From: Anaerolineales bacterium UBA5797
GTDB taxonomy: Bacteria; Chloroflexota; Anaerolineae; Anaerolineales; Villigracilaceae
Length of the DNA: 64,000 nucleotides
Direction: 5' to 3'
Assembly: GCA_002418205.1 (NCBI GenBank)
Contig: DIDP01000035.1
Coordinates: forward strand, 11,587-75,586
Below, in pieces: positions 1 through 8,217 of this stretch. The notes beneath the pieces are model-generated. The model searched no databases. It was not told the origin of the DNA and was given only the letters and a program-made list of their open reading frames with translations. The first letter of the stretch is position 1, and each line of letters begins with the position of its first letter. The position numbers and the translations under genes were made by a program.

Positions 1-576
1 GCGATCGGTCTGGCGGGGATCGCCCTGCTCGCGATCCTGCTGCGCGGCAGGGTGAAAAATGCCCCGGTCAGCAGACGCAAAAAGGTGCGCAGTGCGAAGG
101 AAGATCCGCTGACCCAGCCGGTCCCGGCATTGACGGAGCCGCCCGTTTCGGCTACAAAGAGGAGCAAATCACAGCCGCGCATCCCCGGCTGGATGACCCT
201 GAGACCAACCCGCACGCCGCAGGCACCCGCCCAACTCGTCCGCTTGACGAATGGCGGCGAACCCGCAAGCAGCGCACCCATCCCGTTACTGGAAAAGGAT
301 ATGACTTTCGGCACAGACCCGGTAAAATCGATGCACGTGCTCGATGACCCATCCATTTCGCCCCTGCACGCCCGCATCAAACAGACGGAAGAGGGAACCT
401 TCCTTCTTATCGACCAGGGCTCCGTGGCGGGCACGTGGGTGAATTATGAACCGGTCACGCGCGAAGGTCATCGCCTGGCGCATGGAGACAGGATTCATTT
501 CGGGCAGATGGTCTATCGCTTTGATCTGAGCCAGCCTCCGGCTGAGTCCGAACCGAAGGTCACATCCAAAAAATAA
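1..576 (+). CDS. FHA-domain membrane protein, C-terminal part (5' truncated)
   Basis: The reading frame is open from the first base, so the gene starts outside the window; the GTG at 52 is internal. The first 16 residues are a hydrophobic helix followed by a basic stretch (RGRVK), which looks like a membrane anchor with the rest in the cytoplasm. A proline-rich linker leads to a forkhead-associated (FHA) domain over roughly the last 85 residues, with recognisable SPLHARI and GTWVN segments and a G-D-R-I turn. FHA domains bind phosphothreonine. The next gene, 7 nt downstream, is a PP2C phosphatase, so both probably act in one Ser/Thr phosphorylation circuit. The missing N-terminus could hold an extracellular domain, but that cannot be seen. 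Confidence 0.85.
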   Translation, partial: AIGLAGIALLAILLRGRVKNAPVSRRKKVRSAKEDPLTQPVPALTEPPVSATKRSKSQPRIPGWMTLRPTRTPQAPAQLVRLTNGGEPASSAPIPLLEKDMTFGTDPVKSMHVLDDPSISPLHARIKQTEEGTFLLIDQGSVAGTWVNYEPVTREGHRLAHGDRIHFGQMVYRFDLSQPPAESEPKVTSKK

Positions 577-583
577 TTCAGCC

Positions 584-1702
584 ATGATCCGCACATCACG
601 CGCTCATTTGAACGTCGAAGCATACAGCCATCAGGGCATGACGGGCAAGAACAACGAGGACCGCTTTGCCGTCACGTCGTATCACGTCAGCGAAAAGGAC
701 CGGACGCCGGTGTTGTTTGCCGTGCTTGCCGATGGGATCGGCGGTCATCGCGGCGGCGAGGTCGCGGCAGAACTGGCTGTCAACCACATCATGCAGAGCG
801 TGTCGAAGAGCGACGGGAAGTTTTCGCGGCACATCATCGAGCAGGCGATCAACGAAGCCAGCAGCGCGATTGCCGCGCATTCCGCATCGAACGAAGAACT
901 CAAAGGCATGGGAGCCACCTGCGCCATTGCATGGATCATCGGCGACAGGTTGTACACCGCCTACGTGGGCGACTCTCGCATCTACCTGATACGCGGCGGT
1001 CGCATCCAGCAACTGACCGTTGACCATTCGTGGGTGCAGGAGGCGATCGAGAAGGGCATCCTCACGCCCGAGGCGGCGCGCGAACATCCGAATGTGCACG
1101 TCATCCGGCGGTATCTCGGCTCGCCGGTGCCGCCCGAACCCGATTTCCGTTTGAACCTGTTCGACGGCGAAGGCGCGAACCACGCCGAGAACAATCAGGG
1201 CACGCAACTCCAGCCGAACGACATCCTGCTATTGTGCACCGACGGTTTGACCGACCTGCTCTGGAATGACGAGATCCTGGAGGTCGTCCGCACGAGGTCG
1301 AATTTACGGGAGGCGAGCCGCGCCCTGGTCGATCTTGCCAACGACCGCGGCGGACACGACAACATCACGGTGGTACTGCTCGGTATGCCCGCGGATTTCA
1401 AATCCAGAACCCAGCCCCGACAGAAGAAGGAAGCGGACTGGGTCCCCTGGGTGATCGGCGCGCTGGTCGGCGTGATCTTCATCCTGATCGTCGCTTCGAT
1501 CCTGACCTTCAGCCTGCTGAGGCGCAACGGAAACGTGACCGCCACCCCGGCTGCGTCTCCCACAACCATGGCGACAGAGACGCCGTCGCCAATGCCCACT
1601 TCAACCACTGTTGCCCCGACCGAAACCGTCGTATTGGACGTCATCCTGCCGGAGGAGTCACCCACCCTCACACCCTGGCCCACGAATACGGTGACACCTT
1701 AA
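584..1702 (+). CDS. PP2C-type Ser/Thr protein phosphatase with C-terminal membrane anchor
   Basis: The PP2C (PPM) motifs are in order: NNED (E25, D26), ADGIGGH (D50, G51), GMGAT, VGDSR (D130), CTDGLTD (D220) and GGHDN (D259, N260). These supply the metal-binding aspartates of a Stp1/PrpC-like phosphatase that dephosphorylates Ser/Thr on targets of eukaryote-like kinases. After the catalytic domain (about 1-265) come a linker, one transmembrane helix (about 290-311) and a Thr/Pro-rich tail, presumably outside the cell. The stop-to-start gap to the FHA gene is 7 nt, which implies an operon. No partner kinase is in the window. The membrane anchor and exported tail go beyond the minimal bacterial PP2C. 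Confidence 0.93.
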   Translation: MIRTSRAHLNVEAYSHQGMTGKNNEDRFAVTSYHVSEKDRTPVLFAVLADGIGGHRGGEVAAELAVNHIMQSVSKSDGKFSRHIIEQAINEASSAIAAHSASNEELKGMGATCAIAWIIGDRLYTAYVGDSRIYLIRGGRIQQLTVDHSWVQEAIEKGILTPEAAREHPNVHVIRRYLGSPVPPEPDFRLNLFDGEGANHAENNQGTQLQPNDILLLCTDGLTDLLWNDEILEVVRTRSNLREASRALVDLANDRGGHDNITVVLLGMPADFKSRTQPRQKKEADWVPWVIGALVGVIFILIVASILTFSLLRRNGNVTATPAASPTTMATETPSPMPTSTTVAPTETVVLDVILPEESPTLTPWPTNTVTP

Positions 1703-1769
1703 ACTCGCGCCGAGCGGAGGGCAACGCCCGCAGTCGAAGTGCATGTTATACGCAAGAGAGGAGTTAGTT

Positions 1770-2135
1770 ATGCCCGTCAAACATTCCCATGATGTGGAAG
1801 CCAAAAACGTCGCCGCCGGAAAAGACACCACCATTCAAGTCCTGATCTCATCGCAGGAGGGTCCCAACTTCGCCCTGCGGAAGTTCTCCATGCAAAGAGG
1901 CGGTGGGATGCCGCGTCACACCAACACCGTGGAACACGAGCAATATGTGCTGCACGGCAATGCGACCATTACCATCGGCGAGGAGACCCACCGCGTCAAA
2001 GCGGGGGATGTGGTCTTCATCCCTGAAGGTGTGGTCCATTCGTATGAGAATACCGGCGAGGAACCATTCGAGTTCCTGTGCATCATCCCCAACAAGGAAG
2101 ACAGGATCACGATCGTGGACGAAAACAATTGTTGA
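1770..2135 (+). CDS. Single-domain cupin protein
   Basis: A 121-residue small beta-barrel cupin. Cupin motif 1 is visible as a His-rich segment (RHTNTVEHEQYVLHG) and motif 2 as GDVVFIPEGVVHSYEN, which together provide the usual His/Glu metal ligands. Members of this family are often metal-dependent sugar or small-molecule binding proteins or isomerases; the substrate cannot be told from sequence. The start at 1770 is preferred over the upstream ATG at 1743 because a purine-rich ribosome binding site (AGAGAGGAG) lies just before 1770 and would otherwise be inside the gene. It is followed by a perfect palindrome that separates it from the convergent rsmG. Confidence 0.85.
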   Translation: MPVKHSHDVEAKNVAAGKDTTIQVLISSQEGPNFALRKFSMQRGGGMPRHTNTVEHEQYVLHGNATITIGEETHRVKAGDVVFIPEGVVHSYENTGEEPFEFLCIIPNKEDRITIVDENNC

Positions 2136-2139
2136 ATCA

Positions 2140-2169
2140 CAGGGGCGAAGTTTGCAAGCTTCGCCCCTG
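2140..2169. terminator. GC-rich palindrome between convergent genes
   Basis: CAGGGGCGAAG (2140-2150) pairs perfectly with CTTCGCCCCTG (2159-2169) across an 8-nt loop. It lies between the cupin stop and the rsmG stop, so it can end transcription from both sides. It belongs to a family of GGGGC...GCCCC palindromes after stop codons in this window (also at 27563, 47076 and 59821). Confidence 0.6.
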
Positions 2170-2174
2170 CGAAA

Positions 2175-2885
2175 TCATAACGGCTGTTTTGTGGGTATCC
2201 CCGGCTTGCGCGGATATTTGGGAGGTGTCGCCGCGATCTTGTCTATGATGACCAGATAACGATCATCCGCCACCCCCGGCAAATGGACGGGGATCAACTG
2301 CTCCAGTTTTCCACCCAATAATTTCATCGCCCCTTCCGCGGACTGCGCTTCGGCGGGTCCGCTTTCGCCTTTTTGGGCGAGCATCCGCCCGCCGATCCTG
2401 ACCAATGGAATCAGGTATTCGCTCAACACATTAAGCTTTGCCACCGCGCGCGCCACCGCCCAATCGTAACATTCGCGATGCTCCGGGTTATGCCCCAGAT
2501 CTTCAGCGCGTTTGTGGAGCACGTCCACATCCTCCAGCCCAAGCACACTGACGATGTGCTGGCAGAACATGGCTTTTTTGCCCACCGATTCGACGAGTGT
2601 CAACTTCATATTAGGATAAATGATCTTCAGCGGAATCCCCGGGAAGCCCGCGCCGGTCCCCACATCGATGAGGCGGTTTGGCGGATTCGCCCTCCATGCC
2701 AGCACACATGAGAACGAATCCAGGAAATGCTTCGTGCGGATGGACTCCACATCGCGGATGGCCGTCAGGTTGAACTTCTGGTTCCACTCGAGCAGTTCCT
2801 TCTCATAGGTGATGAGTGACATTACCTGCCGCCCGGTCACATGGACGTTGAACAGTTCCTGCGCCTCGCGAATGATCTTATCCAT
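2175..2885 (-). CDS. rsmG: 16S rRNA (guanine527-N7)-methyltransferase RsmG
   Basis: RsmG transfers a methyl group from SAM to G527 of 16S rRNA. The protein has the family's N-terminal segment ending LEWNQKFNLTAIRD, then the diagnostic DVGTGAGFPGIPLKI SAM-binding loop and a VARAVAKL segment further on. Its length (236 aa) is normal. A start at 2885 (ATG) or 2888 (TTG) is possible. There is no Shine-Dalgarno; instead a TATAAT box ends 8 nt before the ATG, which suggests a leaderless transcript. The gene lies downstream of the DUF4349 gene but is separated from it by a strong hairpin. Confidence 0.96.
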   Translation of the reverse strand: MDKIIREAQELFNVHVTGRQVMSLITYEKELLEWNQKFNLTAIRDVESIRTKHFLDSFSCVLAWRANPPNRLIDVGTGAGFPGIPLKIIYPNMKLTLVESVGKKAMFCQHIVSVLGLEDVDVLHKRAEDLGHNPEHRECYDWAVARAVAKLNVLSEYLIPLVRIGGRMLAQKGESGPAEAQSAEGAMKLLGGKLEQLIPVHLPGVADDRYLVIIDKIAATPPKYPRKPGIPTKQPL

Positions 2886-2893
2886 CAAACGGG

Positions 2894-2899
2894 ATTATA
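2894..2899 (-). promoter_or_regulatory. -10 box of rsmG, leaderless arrangement
   Basis: TATAAT on the minus strand with 8 nt between it and the ATG at 2885. With the usual 6-8 nt from -10 to the transcription start, the RNA would begin at or next to the start codon. No ribosome binding site is visible. Confidence 0.6.
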
Positions 2900-2929
2900 C
2901 ATGCTCACGCAATCCGGTGTAAATCAAAA

Positions 2930-2959
2930 GACCTGATGGGTTTGATACTCCATCAGGTC
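2930..2959 (-). terminator. Rho-independent terminator of the DUF4349 gene
   Basis: GACCTGATGG (2930-2939) and CCATCAGGTC (2950-2959) form a 10-bp stem with a 10-nt loop. Read on the minus strand it is followed by TTTTGATTT. It lies 22 nt after the stop of the DUF4349 gene. Confidence 0.8.
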
Positions 2960-2981
2960 TTTCTGCGCTCAAGAGAGGGTT

Positions 2982-3986
2982 CTATTTCTTCGCCATTTCC
3001 TTGCCCTGTTCCTCGTCCACCTTCGTCGCTTTCGATTTTCCAAACCTGCGGAACAATACGCGTCCGCCAAGGAAGACCAGGTACAACGGGATGGCGATCA
3101 TGATCAGGGCGGGCAGATAGGATATGAAGAAGCGGATCAGGAAGCGCGCGAATCCCTGCGTAAACCTGATCAGGTCCTGCACGGCATCATTGGCTGTACC
3201 CTGCAGTTTCCAGCCGCCGATCTCGATCGGTTTGACGGTCTCCTCGGCAACGAGACGGATGGTGATCGCGGACAATGCCGCCGACTCTTCGTAGTACTTG
3301 ATCTGTCCCTTCAAGACTTCGATCTCTGTCTGGATTTGTTGCAATCGGTCCGATACAGCGAGGGCTGCTTCAGTATCCTCAGCCTGATCCAAAAATTCTA
3401 GCAGTTTCTTCTCGGTAGCCTGCTTTGCCGACAGGCGGGATTGCAGGTCCACGTATTGACTCGTCACATCCTCACCGGAACGGTTCTCATACGTGACCTC
3501 GACCACACCCTCCTTGATCTTCTCCAGCGCCTCATCCAGTCTTTCGGATGGAACGCGGATGGTCATGCTGCCTTCCGGCACTTCGATGCTGTTTGGCCCG
3601 TAGGTGGAACGATACAAATTGGAGGAAACCACAAATCCGCCCATCTTCACCGCCATGTCGGCGATCTCGTCCATCCGTCCCTTGGGGTCGGCGACAACGA
3701 TGCTCATGTCCACATTCTGGATGACCAGCCGTTCGGTCGCTGCCGCATTGGATGAGACCGCGGATTCCTCATACGCAAAATTGTCAGCCCCGCCACCCGA
3801 ACCAGGCATGAAGGGCGCAGGAGCCGCAGGTTCCGCCGCCGGCATTTCAAAGCTCCGGTCGCTGTAGGCAACCGGACCCGGCGCCGCCCCCATCCCAAAC
3901 GACCCTAAAAGTGACGCAAATACAACTCCGACCAGGGTCAACACCACCACGGTCGTGAGCACAATAATGATCAAAGTTTTCTTCAT
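2982..3986 (-). CDS. DUF4349-type membrane protein
   Basis: A 334-residue protein with an N-terminal hydrophobic segment (about residues 4-27: signal or anchor), a Pro/Ala/Gly-rich linker, a central region with a coiled coil, and a C-terminal transmembrane helix followed by a basic tail. The centre carries family-typical segments: VQNVDMSIVVADP, GGFVVSSN, MTIRVPSERLDEAL, VTSQYVDLQSRLSAKQATEKKLLEFL and LQQIQTEIEVLKGQI. This organisation matches DUF4349 proteins, which are predicted extracytoplasmic, membrane-anchored proteins of unknown function in many bacteria. It seems to be a single-gene unit with its own terminator. No enzymatic residues are evident. Confidence 0.85.
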   Translation of the reverse strand: MKKTLIIIVLTTVVVLTLVGVVFASLLGSFGMGAAPGPVAYSDRSFEMPAAEPAAPAPFMPGSGGGADNFAYEESAVSSNAAATERLVIQNVDMSIVVADPKGRMDEIADMAVKMGGFVVSSNLYRSTYGPNSIEVPEGSMTIRVPSERLDEALEKIKEGVVEVTYENRSGEDVTSQYVDLQSRLSAKQATEKKLLEFLDQAEDTEAALAVSDRLQQIQTEIEVLKGQIKYYEESAALSAITIRLVAEETVKPIEIGGWKLQGTANDAVQDLIRFTQGFARFLIRFFISYLPALIMIAIPLYLVFLGGRVLFRRFGKSKATKVDEEQGKEMAKK

Positions 3987-4098
3987 CTTCTCTTCTCTCC
4001 TTCACGGATACAGGATGCTCTTACCCTGTAGACGAATCACACCGCGGAAAGTTCCTCCCCCGCAAAAATCATCATCGATCATAAACAGACCGACAAAC

Positions 4099-4830
4099 CT
4101 ACCAGCCTTCTGCCAGCCGGATGGCGTGTTTTTCGGGCAGGCGCACTTCACGGATGCGCTGTTGTACCTCGGGAATGTCATATTCGACGCGGCGCGGCTC
4201 CCAGATATTCTTTTCAGAATCATAGATCGCATACGCGGCGCGCGGATCGCGGTCACGCGGCTGCCCCACCGACCCAGGGTTCAGGATCGATCGCGGACTG
4301 AGCATCACGGGATCGCCCGCCTTGATCGGCACCAGGTTCACGCGGTCCGTTTTCAGATCGAGCTGGAACATGCACTGCAAATGTGAATGTCCCACAAAAC
4401 ACCACGGCGTTGTAAAGTGATCGAAGTTCAGGCGCGCCGAAAGCGTGTTCAGGATGTACTCCCAGACCGAATCGCGCGGACTGCCATGCACAATGCTCAC
4501 CTCGCCGCGCACCTTCAAATTGGACGGCAGGGAGCGCAGGAAATCCATGTTGTCCGCGGTCAGCACGCGCTCATGATATTCGAGGGCGCGGCGCGCATCG
4601 CCATTGAAGACTTCCAGGGGAATTTTGCCGATCACGGCAACATCATGATTTCCAAGGATGCAGGTCAGGTTCGGGATCTCGCGGATCTGTTCCATCACTG
4701 CGTTTGGGTCGGGTCCGTATCCCACCATGTCACCCAGGCACCAGGTTTCATCCACACTCCCGGCATCGTTGAGTACAGCTTCGAGGGCTGTATAGTTTGC
4801 ATGAATATCCGAGATGACCAAAATACGCAT
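4099..4830 (-). CDS. Metallophosphoesterase (YfcE/MJ0936-like)
   Basis: A 243-residue calcineurin-like phosphoesterase. The dinuclear metal motifs are visible in order: SDIHAN (D8, H10), GDMVGYGPDP, GNHD, HGSPRD and GHSHLQ. Close relatives are small cytoplasmic phosphodiesterases of poorly defined substrate. The start at 4830 follows the coaBC stop by a single base, so the two genes are translationally coupled; the longer reading frame beginning at 4863 would overlap coaBC and lacks N-terminal homology. Last gene of the 9272-4099 operon. Confidence 0.9.
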   Translation of the reverse strand: MRILVISDIHANYTALEAVLNDAGSVDETWCLGDMVGYGPDPNAVMEQIREIPNLTCILGNHDVAVIGKIPLEVFNGDARRALEYHERVLTADNMDFLRSLPSNLKVRGEVSIVHGSPRDSVWEYILNTLSARLNFDHFTTPWCFVGHSHLQCMFQLDLKTDRVNLVPIKAGDPVMLSPRSILNPGSVGQPRDRDPRAAYAIYDSEKNIWEPRRVEYDIPEVQQRIREVRLPEKHAIRLAEGW

Positions 4831-4831
4831 A

Positions 4832-6043
4832 TCACTCCAAAAGTGCCGCGACGCGTTCCACAATGATCTCAGCCGCCTCGCTCTTGCTCATCAAGGACAA
4901 TGATTCCCTGCGCCCATCGGAAAATAATAACGTGAGCCGGTTGGTCCCCACCGAGAACCCGGCATCGCTGGCTGAAATGTCGTTCGCGGCGATCAATTCC
5001 AGTTTCTTGGATTGTAACTTATTTGCCGCGTTTTGAAGCAGGTCCTGTGACTCCGCCGCAAACCCGACCACCACCTGTTTTCGCTTCCGCCCTGAGCGTA
5101 AACCTGCCACCGTTTTCAGAATATCATCCGTCGCTTCGAGTTCGATCTGCGGAATCCCACCCTCTTTCTTGATCTTATCCTCCGCGATCTTCTTCGGCTT
5201 GAAATCCGCCACTGCCGCCGCCATGACCAGCACATCGTTCGCAGGGAATTCCTGCGTCACTGCATCCAGCATCTGTTTTGCGGTTTCCACTGGAATGACC
5301 CGCGCGCCAATGGGAGGGGTCAAAGCTGTGGGCGTTGTGACCAGCGTGACATCGGCGCCCGCGTCCAGGGCGGCCTGGGCAAGGGCATAACCCTGTCTGC
5401 CGGAGGAGCGATTCGTCAGCACGCGCACCGGGTCGAGCGGTTCCTGAGTGCCTCCGGCGGTGACCAAAACTCTTTTATCGGCGAGCAGACCGCGGCGTCC
5501 GAGAACGAGGCGGATGTGTCCGATGAGTTCGTGCGTTTCGGGCAGGCGTCCCGTCCCGGTAAGCCCCGAAGCGAGATGTCCCTCCGCAGGTTCGATGATG
5601 GTTACGCCGCGTCCTCGGAGCGTCTCCAGGTTTGCCTGCATGGCGGGATGATCGAACATGCCGCCGTCCATCGCGGGCGCAACGATCAACGGAGCACGGG
5701 ATGCCAGCGCGGTGACGGTCAACAATGTACCCGCCAGACCCTGCGCGAGTTTGGCGAGGGTGTTCGCGGTGCACGGCGCAATGACAAGCAGATCGGTATC
5801 GTGCCCAAGCCCCACATGCAGGACGTGCGCTTCGTTTCCCCACAGGTCCTGATCGGTGTAGGCGCGCCGCCCCGTGACGGATTGGAACGTAAGCGGTGCA
5901 ACGAACTTTTCAGCGGAACCCGTCAGGATGACATCCACCTGCGCGCCCGACTGCGTAAGTTTGGAGGCGAGGTCGGCGGCTTTGTAGGCGGCGATGGAAC
6001 CCGTAACACCGAGTACGATGCGTTTGCCCGAAAGGATGGACAT
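4832..6043 (-). CDS. coaBC: Bifunctional phosphopantothenoylcysteine decarboxylase / phosphopantothenate-cysteine ligase
   Basis: CoaBC performs two steps of coenzyme A synthesis: ligation of cysteine to 4'-phosphopantothenate and FMN-dependent decarboxylation of the product. The N-terminal CoaC half shows GVTGSIAAYKA, the substrate-recognition clamp PAMDGGMF (usually PAMN) and APCTANT; the CoaB half shows VTAGGTQEPLDPVR, NRSSGRQG, AAAVADFKP and the lysine-rich KIKKEGG. Length 403 aa is normal. The start at 6043 fits the family N-terminus; a TATAAT box sits 7 nt upstream, so besides belonging to the upstream operon it probably has its own leaderless promoter. The Asn-to-Asp change in PAMDGG is a conservative deviation. 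Confidence 0.96.
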   Translation of the reverse strand: MSILSGKRIVLGVTGSIAAYKAADLASKLTQSGAQVDVILTGSAEKFVAPLTFQSVTGRRAYTDQDLWGNEAHVLHVGLGHDTDLLVIAPCTANTLAKLAQGLAGTLLTVTALASRAPLIVAPAMDGGMFDHPAMQANLETLRGRGVTIIEPAEGHLASGLTGTGRLPETHELIGHIRLVLGRRGLLADKRVLVTAGGTQEPLDPVRVLTNRSSGRQGYALAQAALDAGADVTLVTTPTALTPPIGARVIPVETAKQMLDAVTQEFPANDVLVMAAAVADFKPKKIAEDKIKKEGGIPQIELEATDDILKTVAGLRSGRKRKQVVVGFAAESQDLLQNAANKLQSKKLELIAANDISASDAGFSVGTNRLTLLFSDGRRESLSLMSKSEAAEIIVERVAALLE

Positions 6044-6050
6044 ATCAATA

Positions 6051-6056
6051 ATTATA
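6051..6056 (-). promoter_or_regulatory. -10 box of coaBC, leaderless arrangement
   Basis: TATAAT on the minus strand with 7 nt before the ATG at 6043, and no Shine-Dalgarno. It lies in the 19-nt gap after the Nudix gene and would give coaBC independent transcription inside an operon. Confidence 0.55.
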
Positions 6057-6062
6057 CTGCCT

Positions 6063-6518
6063 CTAATAGAACCAGACCTCATGCCCCTGCATCCTGTCCC
6101 CCTCATAATCGAACCTTGCAGAGAAGAATTTATTCTCCGCAAGCCACGGCAGGAAGATATGGTCGCTTTCCCACAGGTTCAGCTCTGTCAACTTTTCATC
6201 CGGGATCCATTCCAGCCTGCCCTCGGGCGAATCGATCAACTCGCCTACAAATTCCGTCGCCGTGAATACGAAGACATACCAATCGTTTCCCTTGAACTTC
6301 GGGAACATCAACAATCCGTGCAGGTGCGGATTCTGGATGATAAGTCCCGCCTCCTCCCGGACCTCGCGCCGGATGCACTCCTCCGGCGTTTCCCCCGCTT
6401 CGATCTTCCCGCCCAAACCATTCCATTTGCCTTCGTGGATGTCATTGGGCTTTTTGTTGCGATACACCATGAGGGTCTTGCCAGCATGTTTGATGTAGCA
6501 AAGCGTGGCGAGGATCAT
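6063..6518 (-). CDS. Nudix hydrolase (MutT-like, 8-oxo-dGTP diphosphatase type)
   Basis: The complete Nudix box is present from G37 to L59: G37, E43, then R51-E52 and E55-E56 followed by G58, matching Gx5Ex7REUxEExGU. The N-terminus (MILATLCYIKHAGKTLMVYR) and the segment WNGLGGKIE resemble the MTH1/MutT group that hydrolyses oxidised purine nucleoside triphosphates. The 151-residue length is typical. It lies between the esterase and coaBC in one minus-strand operon. The substrate remains a family-based inference. Confidence 0.92.
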   Translation of the reverse strand: MILATLCYIKHAGKTLMVYRNKKPNDIHEGKWNGLGGKIEAGETPEECIRREVREEAGLIIQNPHLHGLLMFPKFKGNDWYVFVFTATEFVGELIDSPEGRLEWIPDEKLTELNLWESDHIFLPWLAENKFFSARFDYEGDRMQGHEVWFY

Positions 6519-6550
6519 CGCTTCGATTACGCTCCCTTCGGTAGCTCCGT

Positions 6551-7633
6551 TCAGCGCAAGGTGGCAGGAAACATAACTTCCAACCCGCGCCAGATGTCAT
6601 TGCGCCAGGCAGTGAAGTTGTGTCCGCCTGAGAATTCGCGATACGTGACGTCATACCCGTTCTCCTGAAGCAAAGCGTGCATGCGGCGGTTGTCTTCCAG
6701 CAGAAATTCCAGTTTCCCGGCATCCATCCAGATCTGAATCTCGCGGGCATGTCGATGATTAATGAGATCGACCGTTGCCAGGTCGCGTCCATCAATGGAA
6801 GCCACCTCCGATTGGCTCAATACGTTTCCGAACACATCGGGCATTCGCAATCCCGTATAGAGGGACATGACCGCTCCTGCTGAGGCGCCCAGCACACCGT
6901 ACGAACCCGGCTGGGAATCTACATCCAAGAGGTTCAACTGCTCACGCGTCAACGGCAGGATGACCTGCTCCACCCAGTTGAGCGTGGCATCCGAACAGAG
7001 ATATTCCACGTTGCGCCAGCGACCGCCATTGGGCAGGAACGCCATCGCAATCGGCTGGATGCGCCGGTCGGCGATGAGGTTATCCACGATCGTGGGAAGT
7101 TTCGCGCGCTGCATGAATTCCTGCCCATCGTAGACGACCAGCAACGGGACCGGTCCCTTGACCGGCGGTCTGTAGAGATAAATGGTGCGTTCGTAATCGT
7201 CGCGCAACAAACCCGTCTCCACGCGGTGACTGGTCAACGCGCCGACGGGCACATCCGCGCGGCGCATGACGAACGGAGACGGCATGGTCTCGGGCATGTA
7301 AAAAAAGTTGTTGCGTCCGCCCAGTCCGTTGCTCACGCTTTTCCTGTTCAGCGGATCGAGAAAATTCTTTTGTGTGATGGGGTCGTAAAAGGCATATTCC
7401 ACATACGCGTCGCGCGGAAAGGTCAGGGTGCAGGTCCAGATGGATTTGGCGGAATCAGGCACCAGTCGAGGAGAGACGCGTTTGAAAGGTCTGGGATGCT
7501 CGTCCCAGTGGTTGAGGTCGCTCGTCAGATACGGCGCGGACTCCCCCTCCCAGATGAAGATGGCGCGGTCCGTATCGATCACCGGGTTGCCGGACTTGAG
7601 GGCGCGCTGGATGACCGAGTTCGATACCGTCAT
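6551..7633 (-). CDS. Enterochelin-esterase-like alpha/beta hydrolase
   Basis: A 360-residue cytoplasmic protein (no signal peptide) with an N-terminal beta-sandwich-like region (about 1-120: FIWEGESAPYLTSDLNHWDEH, typical of the Ig/CBM48-like domain before Fes-type esterases) and a C-terminal esterase D fold. The nucleophile elbow is GASAG in the segment YGVLGASAGAVMSLY; the probable catalytic His is in SGGHNFTAWR near the end. Relatives hydrolyse ester bonds, for example in siderophores, but the substrate is unknown here. The start overlaps the stop of the upstream YbhB gene (ATGA). Confidence 0.85.
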   Translation of the reverse strand: MTVSNSVIQRALKSGNPVIDTDRAIFIWEGESAPYLTSDLNHWDEHPRPFKRVSPRLVPDSAKSIWTCTLTFPRDAYVEYAFYDPITQKNFLDPLNRKSVSNGLGGRNNFFYMPETMPSPFVMRRADVPVGALTSHRVETGLLRDDYERTIYLYRPPVKGPVPLLVVYDGQEFMQRAKLPTIVDNLIADRRIQPIAMAFLPNGGRWRNVEYLCSDATLNWVEQVILPLTREQLNLLDVDSQPGSYGVLGASAGAVMSLYTGLRMPDVFGNVLSQSEVASIDGRDLATVDLINHRHAREIQIWMDAGKLEFLLEDNRRMHALLQENGYDVTYREFSGGHNFTAWRNDIWRGLEVMFPATLR

Positions 7634-8217
7634 TTGGAGAAGGTGCCCATCAATTCCCCCCGCGCAAGGATGTGTCCGACCATCGCCTTTTCCAACTCGC
7701 CCTTGTTCGCGCCCGCGGAGATGCCGAGCATTTCATCGAGCGCATAGAGTTTGAAGAAGTAACGATGCGTGCCGCTGGGCGGGCAGGGACCGTTGTAACC
7801 GGTTGTGCCGCTGCTGTTGCGTCCCTGCAGGCTGCCATCCGGGAGGGATTCTCCAGACGGGATTCCTTCACTCAGCCCCCGGGCGGAGGCCGGGATGTTG
7901 AAGATCACCCAATGCACCCAGGTGCCAGCCGGTGCATCGGGATCGTCCACGATGAGGGCGAAAGCTTGTGTGCCTTCGGGCGGATCGTTCCACGTCAGCG
8001 CGGGCGAGACATCGTCCCCGCGGCAGGAATATTTTTCAGGGATCGGCTGACCCTGCGTGAACGCGCTGCTTGTCAGATCAAGTGACATGGCGACCTCCTC
8101 GCCGATCGTTTCAGGCACTGTGGAGTCGGATGAAGTAGACACCGGCTGTCCTTGCGAAGAACAAGCCGAAAGGAAAACGGCGGCAACCATCAAGGCAACA
8201 AAATTTTTTCTTATCAT
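7630..8217 (-). CDS. YbhB/YbcL-family (PEBP/Raf kinase inhibitor-like) lipoprotein
   Basis: 195 residues. The N-terminus is a lipoprotein signal (MIRKNFVALMVAAVFLSAC) with lipobox LSAC. The PEBP fold follows, with family motifs PEKYSCRGDDVSPALTW, DDPDAPAGTWVHWVIFNIP, GYNGPCPPSGTHRYFFKLYALD and a C-terminal helix. Bacterial YbhB/YbcL proteins bind small anionic ligands; their role is poorly defined. ATGA overlaps join it to the genes on both sides (8214-8217 and 7630-7633). A GAGAGAGG ribosome binding site precedes the start. Confidence 0.92.
   Translation of the reverse strand: MIRKNFVALMVAAVFLSACSSQGQPVSTSSDSTVPETIGEEVAMSLDLTSSAFTQGQPIPEKYSCRGDDVSPALTWNDPPEGTQAFALIVDDPDAPAGTWVHWVIFNIPASARGLSEGIPSGESLPDGSLQGRNSSGTTGYNGPCPPSGTHRYFFKLYALDEMLGISAGANKGELEKAMVGHILARGELMGTFSK

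Noticed and set aside
1..51. GTG at 52 as the start of the FHA gene
   Set aside because: The frame is open to base 1 and the upstream residues form a transmembrane helix, so the gene starts before the window.
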